DNA of 49,986 nt from Parcubacteria group bacterium 21-54-25 (GTDB lineage Bacteria > Patescibacteriota > Minisyncoccia > Phycocordibacterales > Phycocordibacteraceae), in NCBI GenBank assembly GCA_002255585.1, contig NCBJ01000001.1, forward strand, positions 1 to 49,986. Direction: 5' to 3'. How positions within the stretch are numbered: the stretch's first letter is position 1; the number at the start of each line of letters is the position of its first letter. Position numbers and translations under genes: made by a program. Under the pieces are notes generated by a model, which searched no databases, was not told the origin of the DNA, and saw only the letters and a list, made by a program, of their open reading frames with translations. Positions 30,369 through 39,450 of this stretch are shown in pieces.

Positions 30369-31631
30369 ATGGATTTCTCATTCATTCAGGAAGAGGATGC
30401 CGACGCATACGCAGCAATTGCGGGGGAGGAACAGCGGCAAGCCGAGGGGCTAGAACTTATCCCGTCTGAAAACTATGTGTCGCGCGCGGTGAAGGAGGCG
30501 CTTGCTTCGTCGCTCACGAACAAATATGCGGAGGGGTATCCGGGCGCGCGCTACTACGGAGGGCAAGAGTTTACGGATGCAGTCGAGACGCTCGCCATTG
30601 AGCGTGCAAAGAAACTTTTCGGTGCGCAGTATGCAAACGTGCAGCCGCTTGGCGGCGCAAACGCAAATATCGCGATGTACTTTGCGCTTCTTGAGCCGGG
30701 TGACACCGTGCTTGGCATGGAGCTCTCGCATGGCGGGCACCTGACGCACGGGCACCCCATAACGTATCTCACCAAGATTTTCAATTTCGTGCGCTACGGC
30801 ATGAAAGATATTGAGACGGGGGAGATTGATTACGACGAGATGCGCCGCGTCGCCAAAGAAATGAAACCAAAGATAGTGCTTGCTGGCTTTTCGGCCTATC
30901 CGCGCGAGCTCGACTACGCGAAGTTTGTGGAAATCGCACGCGAAGTGGGCGCCGTTGCGGTGATGGATGTAGCGCACATCGCGGGGCTCATTGCGGGTGG
31001 TGTGGCGAAGAATCCGTTTGACTATGGGTTTGACGTTCTCACCACGACAACGCACAAAACACTGCGCGGCCCGCGTGGCGGCATGATTCTCACGCGCGCG
31101 AGCGATGCACTCGCCAAAAAAATAGACAAGAGCGTCTTCCCAGGGCTTCAGGGCGGCCCCCACATGAACAATGTCGCCGCAAAGGCCGTGGCGTTTGGCG
31201 AGGCGCTCCGCCCGAGTTTTAAAACGTATGCCGCGCAGGTGGTGAAAAACGCACGCGCAATGGCAGAGGTGTTTTCCACGCACGGCGCACGCATGATTAC
31301 CGCCGGCACGAGTAACCACCTTATCTTGCTCGATACCGAGACATCGTTTGGTATGTCGGGTGGAGAAGCAGAGGCGCTGCTCGATCGCGCGGGCATCACG
31401 CTCAATAAGAACGCGATACCAGACGACACCAGGAAGCCGATGGATCCCTCTGGTATTCGCTTCGGCACGCCCGCACTCACGACGCGCGGTTTTACTGAAG
31501 ACGAGTGCCAAGACGTTGCCACGCGTATGGTACGCGTACTTACAAAGCGCGATGACGAAATGGTAGTCCAGGTACGCAAGGCAGTCCATGCGCTCGCTAC
31601 AGGACACCCTATACCCGAGTCCTTTCCCTAG
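30369..31631 (+). CDS. glyA: Serine hydroxymethyltransferase
   Basis: A 420-residue PLP enzyme starting at ATG 30369 (MDFSFIQEEDADAYAAIAGE); the frame upstream to 30351 is not needed. Signatures are LIPSENYVSRAVKEA, YPGARYYGGQEF, VMDVAHIAGLIAGG and the PLP-lysine motif TTTTHKTLRGPRGG. It interconverts serine and glycine and charges tetrahydrofolate with the one-carbon unit that ThyX uses, so its position right after the thymidylate cluster fits well. Length is normal. No Shine-Dalgarno site is visible. Confidence 0.97.
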   Translation: MDFSFIQEEDADAYAAIAGEEQRQAEGLELIPSENYVSRAVKEALASSLTNKYAEGYPGARYYGGQEFTDAVETLAIERAKKLFGAQYANVQPLGGANANIAMYFALLEPGDTVLGMELSHGGHLTHGHPITYLTKIFNFVRYGMKDIETGEIDYDEMRRVAKEMKPKIVLAGFSAYPRELDYAKFVEIAREVGAVAVMDVAHIAGLIAGGVAKNPFDYGFDVLTTTTHKTLRGPRGGMILTRASDALAKKIDKSVFPGLQGGPHMNNVAAKAVAFGEALRPSFKTYAAQVVKNARAMAEVFSTHGARMITAGTSNHLILLDTETSFGMSGGEAEALLDRAGITLNKNAIPDDTRKPMDPSGIRFGTPALTTRGFTEDECQDVATRMVRVLTKRDDEMVVQVRKAVHALATGHPIPESFP

Positions 31632-31648
31632 TCTGCTACACTGGTGGC

Positions 31649-33061
31649 ATGAGGTCGTTTGAAGGAGGAGGCAGGTCAGAAAGAGCGCGCAAAAAGCCGC
31701 AGGCGACGCCGAAAGAAGACCTTGAGGATTCAGGGCGCCGCAGGTTTCTCCGGCGCGTTGTAGGTGGTGCCGTTCTCGCAACGCCGGTCGCTAAGTGGCT
31801 TGAGCATCCTGCGCGTGGAATACCCGAAGCTCCGCCAGAAGCTCCGCGCGTCCAAAAACAGCCCACCCAAGAGCCGCCAGCAACACAAAAACCACCACCA
31901 CACGAACCGTTGTACGAGCAGCCCCAGCACACTATCGAAACAAAAGAAGACATATTTAATCAGTATTCATTTCTAAACGCTGCCGAACATACAACGAGTG
32001 TACATACGCGCGAAATCGAGGGCATGCGTCTGGATGACCTCTACGCAGAATATCTTGGTGTGCCGGACGGTACGGTTGCGTCCGAAACACTCGACCTCGA
32101 TTTCCAAGCGGCGTTAGCGGGTCTTTGGAAACTCAAATGTGAGTACATGATATCCAAATCATCGTTGCCCGGCGACAAACGACAGAAATGGGAAGCGTTT
32201 TTGGAACAGAACAAGCCACTCGTGGATTTCGCTGAAGCACAGTACCGTGCGTACAGTCCGGAGAGCGCACAGAAGGTGTCGTTTGACGAATATAAAAAGG
32301 AGGTAGAAGACTCTATCGCAGACGGACACAAGAAATTTACGGACGCGATCAAGGCGTTCGCACAACAGGAGCCGCCCGATCCACATTTCACACACCCGAG
32401 ACGCCTCCTTATGGTAAAGCTGGCGCACATACGCGCAGACGACCTCATCGCGTGTTCGCTCACCGAGCTCATGCCATCAGCAGACGGAAGAAAGAATGCG
32501 ACAATGTTTGATTTCTTGCTGCGCACGGCGGGCGTGGATTTTGTCTACCGCATCCCCGCTGTTCACGACCGGCAGCTTTCGTTTGGACCGTACCAAATAA
32601 CGCCACAGATATTCGGTTCTGGAGCGGGCACCTATGCGGAGCGTTTCGTGCAAAAGCTTCCAACGGGGTACATGCCGGAACGTGTGCAAGACGTCTCCGG
32701 AACGCTCCACCACCGCGTCGCATACCTGGTGGCAGTCGAACACATAGTGCAACTCGTTGGCATGATGAATGACGCAGAAGTGGAGCGTGCACAAAAGGCG
32801 CTACACTTTATGGCAAACGCGACATTGCACCGAGAGATACTCACTCTTATTGCAACGGCGCACCATCGCCCTGCTGCTGCCTATGAGCGCTTTCGGCACT
32901 TCCTTGCGCACGCACCGACCGAGCACCACGTAAAAGCTATACCGCCGTCGTACCAAGATCTCAAGCATGGTGAACTGCGCCGCTATGCTGAAAAAGCAGT
33001 CGCTAACTATGAGTTCCTGACGACACCTGGTGCGTACGCGAGTATTGGCGCGGTGGCATAG
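31649..33061 (+). CDS. Unknown 470-residue protein with a twin-arginine-type signal
   Basis: I do not recognise the family. The N-terminus has RRRFLRRVVGGAVLATPVA (residues about 30-48), a twin-arginine (Tat) signal-like sequence, followed by a Pro/Gln/Glu-rich spacer (residues 55-95). The remaining 370 residues are mainly alpha-helical and soluble, without cysteines or a clear catalytic motif. Export through Tat would imply folding before transport, but I see no tat genes in the window. A TACACT box lies nine bases upstream of the ATG. Confidence 0.75.
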   Translation: MRSFEGGGRSERARKKPQATPKEDLEDSGRRRFLRRVVGGAVLATPVAKWLEHPARGIPEAPPEAPRVQKQPTQEPPATQKPPPHEPLYEQPQHTIETKEDIFNQYSFLNAAEHTTSVHTREIEGMRLDDLYAEYLGVPDGTVASETLDLDFQAALAGLWKLKCEYMISKSSLPGDKRQKWEAFLEQNKPLVDFAEAQYRAYSPESAQKVSFDEYKKEVEDSIADGHKKFTDAIKAFAQQEPPDPHFTHPRRLLMVKLAHIRADDLIACSLTELMPSADGRKNATMFDFLLRTAGVDFVYRIPAVHDRQLSFGPYQITPQIFGSGAGTYAERFVQKLPTGYMPERVQDVSGTLHHRVAYLVAVEHIVQLVGMMNDAEVERAQKALHFMANATLHREILTLIATAHHRPAAAYERFRHFLAHAPTEHHVKAIPPSYQDLKHGELRRYAEKAVANYEFLTTPGAYASIGAVA

Positions 33062-33100
33062 GAGTGGATTATTTTTTTGATACACTCTACACTCGGTGCT

Positions 33101-34771
33101 ATGAAGGATCGTATCCATGACATTGTTGCTACGGTACTCGCCGACCGGGGCGCTCGCGAGGTCGCGTTTACGGTGGAGTACCCGGCAGACATAGCACACG
33201 GCGACTACGCGGTAAACGCTGCCATGGTCGCTGCTAAAACACTCGGGGGAAAGCCACGTGAGATTGCGGAGAAGCTTTCGGTGGCGCTACGAGAAGCCCT
33301 TGGCGCTGACGCGTCCTCGATAGAGGTTGCCGGGCCTGGCTTTGTGAACATTACCTTGTCGCAGGGCGCGCTGTTGGGCGAACTCGAAGAAGCCCTTGCG
33401 GCAGGCACGGCGTGGGGACAGGGAACAGCAAAAAAAGACACGCGCGTGCTCATTGAGTATTCAAACCCAAACGCATTCAAAGAAATGCACATTGGCCACC
33501 TGGTCGGCACAATTATCGGGGAGGCGCTCGCACGACTTATCGAAAACGTGGGTGCCGTGGTGGCGCGGGACACGTTTGGCGGCGATATCGGGCCAAATGT
33601 CGCTAAGGCGCTCTGGGGGCTGCGTCATGCGAACGGTATCGAGCCCACATCGGCCAAGGAGATTGGTAACGCATATGTGCATGGCGCGCGCGCATACGAA
33701 GAAAGTGAAAAAGCAAAGGAAGAAATTGACGCGCTCAACAAAGCAATCTACGCAGGCGATGACAAGGAACTCATGGATTTGTGGCGCAAAGGGCGCGCTG
33801 TCTCGGTGGAGGAATTTCGCCGATTGTGGCAGCTGCTCGGCACCCGTTTCGATTTTGAGTTTTTTGACAGCGATACAACTGAGATTGGCATGCGCACCGT
33901 GCAAGACGGTCTTGCAAAAGGGATTTTTGAAAAGAGTGACGGTGCGGTTATTTATAATGGGGAAGGCAAGGGCGTGCACACAATGGTATTTATCACCTCG
34001 CATGGTACCCCAACGTACGAGGCGAAAGACATCGGTCTCGCCTTTCTTAAAGAGGAGCGCTGGCCGTCAGACAAGGTCATCATCGTGTCGGGTACGGAGC
34101 AGATAGGACGATTTAAGACCGTGCTTGCGGCGCTTCGCGAGCTCGCGCCACTGGTCGCCGCCAAGACCACGCACGTGCCAAACGGCTTTTTGAAACTTTC
34201 AAGCGGGAAAATGTCATCGCGTACCGGTACGGTTATCACGGCAAGCGATCTTATACAAAATGTTATCGCGCGTGTACGCGAGAAGAACGACGATCCTGTT
34301 GTCGCCGGACAGGTGGCGGTGGGTGCGATTAAATACATGGTGCTGCGCCAGTCGCCGGGGGCTGACATCGTGTTTGACTCAGAGCAATCGCTCTCGCTCG
34401 AAGGTGACTCAGGGCCGTACCTACAGTACGCACTCGTGCGTGCGCGCTCGGTGCTGCGCGCCGTCGAAGAAGCGGGGGGAACAAGAGACGATGCTGCGCT
34501 TACTCAGGACGCGCCCGCGCAACCATACGAAATCACGCGGCTCATCACGCGTTTCCCGGACGTAGCCGCGCGCGCCGAGGCGCTGCTTGCGCCAAACATT
34601 CTCACGACTTACCTCACCGAACTTGCTGGCGCTTGGAACTCTTTTTACGCAAAAGAGCGCATTGTGGGCGGAACGTACGAAGCACACAAGCTCTCGCTCG
34701 CGCGCGCGTTTGCAGCAACCATGACAAACGGTCTCACGCTACTTGGCATTCCCACACCAGAAAAAATGTAA
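33101..34771 (+). CDS. argS: Arginine--tRNA ligase
   Basis: A 556-residue class I synthetase. I choose ATG 33101 (MKDRIHDIVATVLADRGARE); the TTG at 33077 overlaps a GATACACT box that is more likely a promoter. Class I motifs are NPNAFKEMHIGHLVGT (HIGH) and LKLSSGKMSSRTG (KMSKS-like). An N-terminal Add1 domain (residues 1-95) and an all-helical DALR anticodon-binding domain at the C-terminus (LIQ, LLTYL, LAGAWNSFYAKERIVGG) complete the enzyme. It charges tRNA-Arg. Confidence 0.95.
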   Translation: MKDRIHDIVATVLADRGAREVAFTVEYPADIAHGDYAVNAAMVAAKTLGGKPREIAEKLSVALREALGADASSIEVAGPGFVNITLSQGALLGELEEALAAGTAWGQGTAKKDTRVLIEYSNPNAFKEMHIGHLVGTIIGEALARLIENVGAVVARDTFGGDIGPNVAKALWGLRHANGIEPTSAKEIGNAYVHGARAYEESEKAKEEIDALNKAIYAGDDKELMDLWRKGRAVSVEEFRRLWQLLGTRFDFEFFDSDTTEIGMRTVQDGLAKGIFEKSDGAVIYNGEGKGVHTMVFITSHGTPTYEAKDIGLAFLKEERWPSDKVIIVSGTEQIGRFKTVLAALRELAPLVAAKTTHVPNGFLKLSSGKMSSRTGTVITASDLIQNVIARVREKNDDPVVAGQVAVGAIKYMVLRQSPGADIVFDSEQSLSLEGDSGPYLQYALVRARSVLRAVEEAGGTRDDAALTQDAPAQPYEITRLITRFPDVAARAEALLAPNILTTYLTELAGAWNSFYAKERIVGGTYEAHKLSLARAFAATMTNGLTLLGIPTPEKM

Positions 34772-34861
34772 AAGTTGCACGCACGCTGCGCCCTGTGGTA
34801 CAGTCGTCGACGGACGTACGATACACTCCGCACGACAACCACTGCAACGAAGGAGCACTGC

Positions 34862-35218
34862 ATGACTGAGCGATATCCGAACAACAAGAAGGAACGATCT
34901 TCCTCTGAGTTGAGGAAGATGGTGCGCGCGACAGATCACTGTTTGCGCGAAGGAAATATGACCACTCTGGAGTTGTTCACACGCGCGTATGCTCGTTATG
35001 AACCGGGGACGCCTCCTGCCGAACTGGAAAAGGCCCTGGGTACGTATGACCTTGGTCGTGAAGAAATTTTCGCTGGGCACAGGGTGGAAGACGCCTTCAT
35101 TCCCCAACCAGTCGAAAGATTCGTGCGCGACGTGCGTGTCGCCGCTACACAGGCGCTTTCTGCGGATAAGGCGGGAAAACCGCCTTATGTGCGGTACCCG
35201 CGCCGCGCGTACGCATAG
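34862..35218 (+). CDS. Unknown 118-residue soluble protein
   Basis: Starts at ATG 34862 after a Shine-Dalgarno site (AAGGAGC, 6 bp before the ATG). The protein is charged and helical (ERSSSELRKMVRATDHCLRE, then a tail rich in Arg, Pro and Tyr ending YVRYPRRAYA). I do not recognise it. A GATACACT-like box lies upstream (34819-34826), so it seems to have its own transcript with a leader of about 30 nt, unlike its leaderless neighbours. Confidence 0.6.
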   Translation: MTERYPNNKKERSSSELRKMVRATDHCLREGNMTTLELFTRAYARYEPGTPPAELEKALGTYDLGREEIFAGHRVEDAFIPQPVERFVRDVRVAATQALSADKAGKPPYVRYPRRAYA

Positions 35219-35314
35219 AGCCCCGTTCTAACTAAAAATAACCACCGCCCCCTTTCGCCGACGCACACGCGCCGGCATTTTTCTTTTTTTGCACAAAGCG
35301 CTAGGATAGTCTGT

Positions 35315-38300
35315 ATGGAAGACGCGCCGCAGTCTGAAACAGCAAAGCGAGAGGAGGAAATACTCGCGTTCTGGGAAGAGCACCACATTTTTGAGAAATC
35401 ACTTGAGAAGCCCTCCCCAAAGGGCGAGTTCACTTTTTATGACGGCCCGCCGTTTGCCACCGGCACGCCGCACTACGGACACATCGTCGCGAGCGTCATG
35501 AAAGATGCCGTGCCGCGCTACAAGACCATGCGTGGGTATCACGTGCCGCGGGTGTGGGGCTGGGACTGTCACGGTCTTCCGATAGAGAACATCGTCGAAA
35601 AAGAGCTCGGCTTTAAACACAAGAAAGACATCAAGGCGTACGGCGTTGAAAAGTTTAACGAGCGATGCCGTGCGCAGGTGCTCATGTACGTGGACTACTG
35701 GAAAAAATTCATTCCACGCATCGGACGTTTCGTCGACATGGAACACGCGTACCACACGATGGACCACACGTTCATGGAGAGCGTCTGGTGGGTATTCAAA
35801 CAGGTGTACGACAAGGGTCTTGTGTACGAGGACTACCGCTCCATGCACATTTGTCCACGTTGCGAAACGACGCTTTCGCAGCAAGAGGTAGCGGAAGGGT
35901 ACAAAGACGTGAAAGACATCGCGGTGACGGTGAAGTTTAAAGTAGCGCCAGGGCAGAAAATAGGGAATGAGTTTGTGGCGGACGATAAAACTTTTGTTTT
36001 GGCATGGACAACGACCCCTTGGACTCTCCCTGGTAATGTGGCGCTTGCTGTCGGAAAGGACGTGCAATATGAAGCGGCGAAACTTCCTAACGGCGAGACA
36101 TACATATTTGCGTTCGAACTTGCAAAGAAAATCGAAGGGATTAAAGAACACATGGATTCAGGCCGTGAGTTCAGCAAGAACACATGGTTCTTTAAGGGCG
36201 ACGATCTCGTCGGTCTCGAATACGAACCGCCATTCGACTACTACAAAAAAGACACGGAACTGAAGGATCGAAAAAACGGATGGAAGGTGTATGCCGCTGA
36301 CTTCGTCACGACCGACACCGGCACCGGCATTGTGCACATCGCGCCAGCATTTGGCGAGGATGACATGGCACTCGGTAAAGAAAAAGAACTACCATTTGTG
36401 CAGCATGTCAGCTATGACGGCACGATGCGTCCAGAGGTCACGGATTTTGCCGGCAGAGAAGTGAAGCCGCGCTCCGACGACGATAAGGTGCGCCTCGGTA
36501 CCGACATCGATATCATCAAGTACCTCCAGGAGCACGGCGCATTCTTCTCTAAAGAGAACTTAGTGCATTCCTATCCGCATTGCTGGCGTTGCGACACGCC
36601 GCTACTGAACTACGCGACGACGTCGTGGTTCGTTTCGGTAACCAAACGCAAGAACCAGTTGCTTGAAAACGCAAAGAAGATTACTTGGTCACCGGCGCAC
36701 ATAAAAGAAGGTCGTTTCGGCAAGTGGCTCGAAGGCGCGCGCGATTGGTCAATTTCGCGCCAACGTTTTTGGGCGAGTGCTATGCCGATTTGGAAAGATT
36801 CAGCGGGAAATATCACCGTTATTGGTTCGGTCGAGGAATTAAAGTGTCACACCAAGACGAGCGGCAATACATATCTCATGATGCGCCACGGCGAGTCGAA
36901 GGGGAATGTTCAAAGAACTTTTGATTCTGGGAATGACCCAACAAATGGCCTCACCGAAAAAGGAAAGACGCAAGTTGATACCGCCGCGGAGCAGTTGAAA
37001 GAGCTGGGTATCACAAAAATGTATGCCTCACCGCTACCGCGAACGAAAGAAACCGCCGAACGTGTAGCGAATCGCCTCGGCATCACAACCGACTCCATTA
37101 TCTATGACGAGCGTCTGCGCGAATTTAATTTTGGCTCGCTAAGCGACAAGAGCAATCCTCACGCGGACGAGACGTTTTGGGAATGGAAGAATGCACATGG
37201 GTATCTCGATCACGCACCAGGAGGTGGCGAGAGTTATTTTGAAGTGAAAAACCGCTTCGGGTCATTCCTCTATGAACTTGAATATACGCTCAAAAACGAA
37301 CGGATACTCATCGTGTCGCATGGCGGCGCGTTTGAATCGGCTGAAGTAGTCCTAAAAGGTGCCGATGTTGCTGCCGCCAACAACATTTTGAATAAAATTA
37401 TCAGTAGCGCAAAAGAAGCGGAGGTGCGCAAACTTGATTTCATTCCACTCCCGCATAACCGCGACTACGAGCTCGACTTGCACCTGCCCTATATCGACCA
37501 GGTACAACTCGTAAACGAGGAGGGCGAGCCACTTACGCGCGTTCCTGATGTGCTTGATACTTGGTTTGACTCCGGCTCCATGCCGTACGCCCAGAAACAC
37601 TATCCGTTTGAAGACAGAGAGCAGTTTGAGAAGACCTTTCCAGCGCAATTCATTGCGGAAGGCGTTGATCAGACGCGCGCGTGGTTTTACTATTTGCATG
37701 TGCTTGGCGGCGCACTCTTTGACATGCCAGCATTTGAGAACGTCATTGTGAACGGTATTGTCGTGTCGCCAGAAGATGGTAAAAAACTCTCAAAGAGCAA
37801 GAAAAATTATCCAGACCCCATGACGGTAGTGGAAAAGTATGGCGCCGACGCACTTCGTTTCTACCTGCTCTCGTCACCGGTCGTGGCTGCTGAGAACCTT
37901 GCGTTTTCCGAAGAGGGTGTTGACGACGTCGCAAAAAAGAATCTCGGCCGCCTCAGCAACGTACTCTCGTTCTACCAGCTTCATGCAGACGGCACCCCCG
38001 CCGCGTCAACGAGCACGCACCTACTTGATCAATGGATCCTGGCGCGTCTTAGTCAGCTCGTCGCTGAGGTAACCGAAGGATATGAACACTACGCACTTGA
38101 TCGCGCTGCGCGACCGATACCGGCGTTCATTGACGATTTGTCCGCGTGGTATGTGCGCCGTTCGCGCGATCGTTTTAAGGAAGATGGTGCGGGGAAAGCC
38201 GCGGCGCTTGCAACACTGCGCTACGTGCTCCGTGAGAGCGCGAAAGTGATGGCTCCAGCTTTGCCGTTTATTGCAGAGCGGATATTTCAGGGAGTAAGAA

Positions 38301-38863
38301 GCGCAGATGACCCAGAAAGCGTACATCTTGCGTCCTGGCCGGAGAGAAGCTCTTCGCCGCTTACGCGCCTTGTGACGCAGGTTACGGGCGACAAAGATGC
38401 CGCGCTGCTTACTGGCATGGCGCGGGTGCGGGCGCTCGCTTCGGAAGCACTCATGTTGCGTCAGAAAGAGGGGATAAAAGTGCGTCAGCCGCTTGCAGCG
38501 CTTGCGGTGCCGGACGCGCTTTCAGCGCCACTCGCTGCAATACTCGCCGATGAAGTGAACGTGAAGCGTGTTGAAACACGTGCGCCGGCACTCTGGCTCG
38601 ATACGCAACGTACCGACGCGCTTGTGCGCGAGGGTGACATCCGTGAATTTACCCGCGCGCTTGCAGAAGCGCGTAAGACCGCAGGGCTTTCCCCGCAGGA
38701 TACGGTACACCTCGTCGTTGAAGAGTCGGCACGAGCACTGCTAATCGACGTGTCGCTTTCCGGCGTCTCAATTCTATCGTTTGCCGCCACTGTCGCTCCA
38801 CCCTATACCGCACCACTTTCTTTTGGCTCAGTGGCGTTTTCGTTTTCACGGCATGCGACATAA
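35315..38863 (+). CDS. ileS: Isoleucine--tRNA ligase with inserted histidine-phosphatase domain
   Basis: An 1182-residue class I synthetase. HYGH (residues 53-56) is the HIGH motif and KLSKS lies near residue 827. The editing (CP1) domain contains TTTPWTLPGNVALAVG. Between GSVEELK (about 509) and the catalytic-core segment ELDLHLPYID (about 718) sits a complete phosphoglycerate-mutase-like domain. It has RHGE (R524, H525), a conserved SPLPRTKETAERVA helix, LREFNFG and the second catalytic histidine in VSHGGA (H669). In ordinary IleRS only about 20 residues occupy this place. The insert keeps all catalytic residues, so it may be active. Its stop codon overlaps recO. Confidence 0.93.
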   Translation: MEDAPQSETAKREEEILAFWEEHHIFEKSLEKPSPKGEFTFYDGPPFATGTPHYGHIVASVMKDAVPRYKTMRGYHVPRVWGWDCHGLPIENIVEKELGFKHKKDIKAYGVEKFNERCRAQVLMYVDYWKKFIPRIGRFVDMEHAYHTMDHTFMESVWWVFKQVYDKGLVYEDYRSMHICPRCETTLSQQEVAEGYKDVKDIAVTVKFKVAPGQKIGNEFVADDKTFVLAWTTTPWTLPGNVALAVGKDVQYEAAKLPNGETYIFAFELAKKIEGIKEHMDSGREFSKNTWFFKGDDLVGLEYEPPFDYYKKDTELKDRKNGWKVYAADFVTTDTGTGIVHIAPAFGEDDMALGKEKELPFVQHVSYDGTMRPEVTDFAGREVKPRSDDDKVRLGTDIDIIKYLQEHGAFFSKENLVHSYPHCWRCDTPLLNYATTSWFVSVTKRKNQLLENAKKITWSPAHIKEGRFGKWLEGARDWSISRQRFWASAMPIWKDSAGNITVIGSVEELKCHTKTSGNTYLMMRHGESKGNVQRTFDSGNDPTNGLTEKGKTQVDTAAEQLKELGITKMYASPLPRTKETAERVANRLGITTDSIIYDERLREFNFGSLSDKSNPHADETFWEWKNAHGYLDHAPGGGESYFEVKNRFGSFLYELEYTLKNERILIVSHGGAFESAEVVLKGADVAAANNILNKIISSAKEAEVRKLDFIPLPHNRDYELDLHLPYIDQVQLVNEEGEPLTRVPDVLDTWFDSGSMPYAQKHYPFEDREQFEKTFPAQFIAEGVDQTRAWFYYLHVLGGALFDMPAFENVIVNGIVVSPEDGKKLSKSKKNYPDPMTVVEKYGADALRFYLLSSPVVAAENLAFSEEGVDDVAKKNLGRLSNVLSFYQLHADGTPAASTSTHLLDQWILARLSQLVAEVTEGYEHYALDRAARPIPAFIDDLSAWYVRRSRDRFKEDGAGKAAALATLRYVLRESAKVMAPALPFIAERIFQGVRSADDPESVHLASWPERSSSPLTRLVTQVTGDKDAALLTGMARVRALASEALMLRQKEGIKVRQPLAALAVPDALSAPLAAILADEVNVKRVETRAPALWLDTQRTDALVREGDIREFTRALAEARKTAGLSPQDTVHLVVEESARALLIDVSLSGVSILSFAATVAPPYTAPLSFGSVAFSFSRHAT

Positions 38864-39410
38864 ATACGCAACAAACGGCATCATTCTTGCGCACTTTCCA
38901 GTTGCGGAGGCGAGTGTCGACGTGGTGGTGCTTACCGATACGCTTGGTTTGTTACGTGCGCGCGCGCAGGGCGTACGCAAACAGGGCGCAAAACTCGCAA
39001 GTGCGCTACAAACTCTCGCCGAGGCGCATGTGTTACTGGTGCATGGCGCGCAGGGCTGGCGCGTAGCGGGAGCGACGCTCAGGCGTAATTGGTTTTGGGA
39101 CCTTCCGCGCTCCGCCCGCGTGCGCGCCGGGCGTGTGGCGGGCCTTTTTCTTCGTCTTGCACCGGGCGAGATGAATGACCTCTCGTCGTATGATATTATG
39201 CACGGATTTTTCCACTCGCTGTTTGATACCCCTCCAGCACTCCACGATGCCGCCGAGTGCCTTGCCGCACTACGGCTTCTTCGAATGCTTGGGTTAGACG
39301 CAGGTACGTTGTCATCTCGCTACGACACTCCCGCGCTGGAAGCGGTACAGCACGAAAGACGGCACTACATCGCACGCATCAATCGAGGCATTGCTGCTTC
39401 GGGTCTGTAG
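38853..39410 (+). CDS. recO: DNA repair protein RecO
   Basis: A 185-residue protein from ATG 38853, which lies inside the end of ileS (11-bp overlap), so they are co-transcribed. The N-terminal OB fold reads TNGIILAHFPVAEASVDVVV, then LGLLRARAQGVRKQGAKLAS. The C-terminal part is helical and lacks the Cys4 zinc finger of longer RecO proteins. RecO with RecR loads RecA on SSB-coated single strands. Similarity is modest but the domain order fits. Confidence 0.8.
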   Translation: MRHKYATNGIILAHFPVAEASVDVVVLTDTLGLLRARAQGVRKQGAKLASALQTLAEAHVLLVHGAQGWRVAGATLRRNWFWDLPRSARVRAGRVAGLFLRLAPGEMNDLSSYDIMHGFFHSLFDTPPALHDAAECLAALRLLRMLGLDAGTLSSRYDTPALEAVQHERRHYIARINRGIAASGL

Positions 39411-39450
39411 GGCGCTCGACACGCGCCCAATACGGTATACTGACAGCAAT

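Noticed and set aside
30450-31781. 443-residue minus-strand frame over glyA
   Set aside because: It is the mirror of a strongly conserved coding gene, with no domain, and Cys/Arg/His-rich composition typical of antisense frames.
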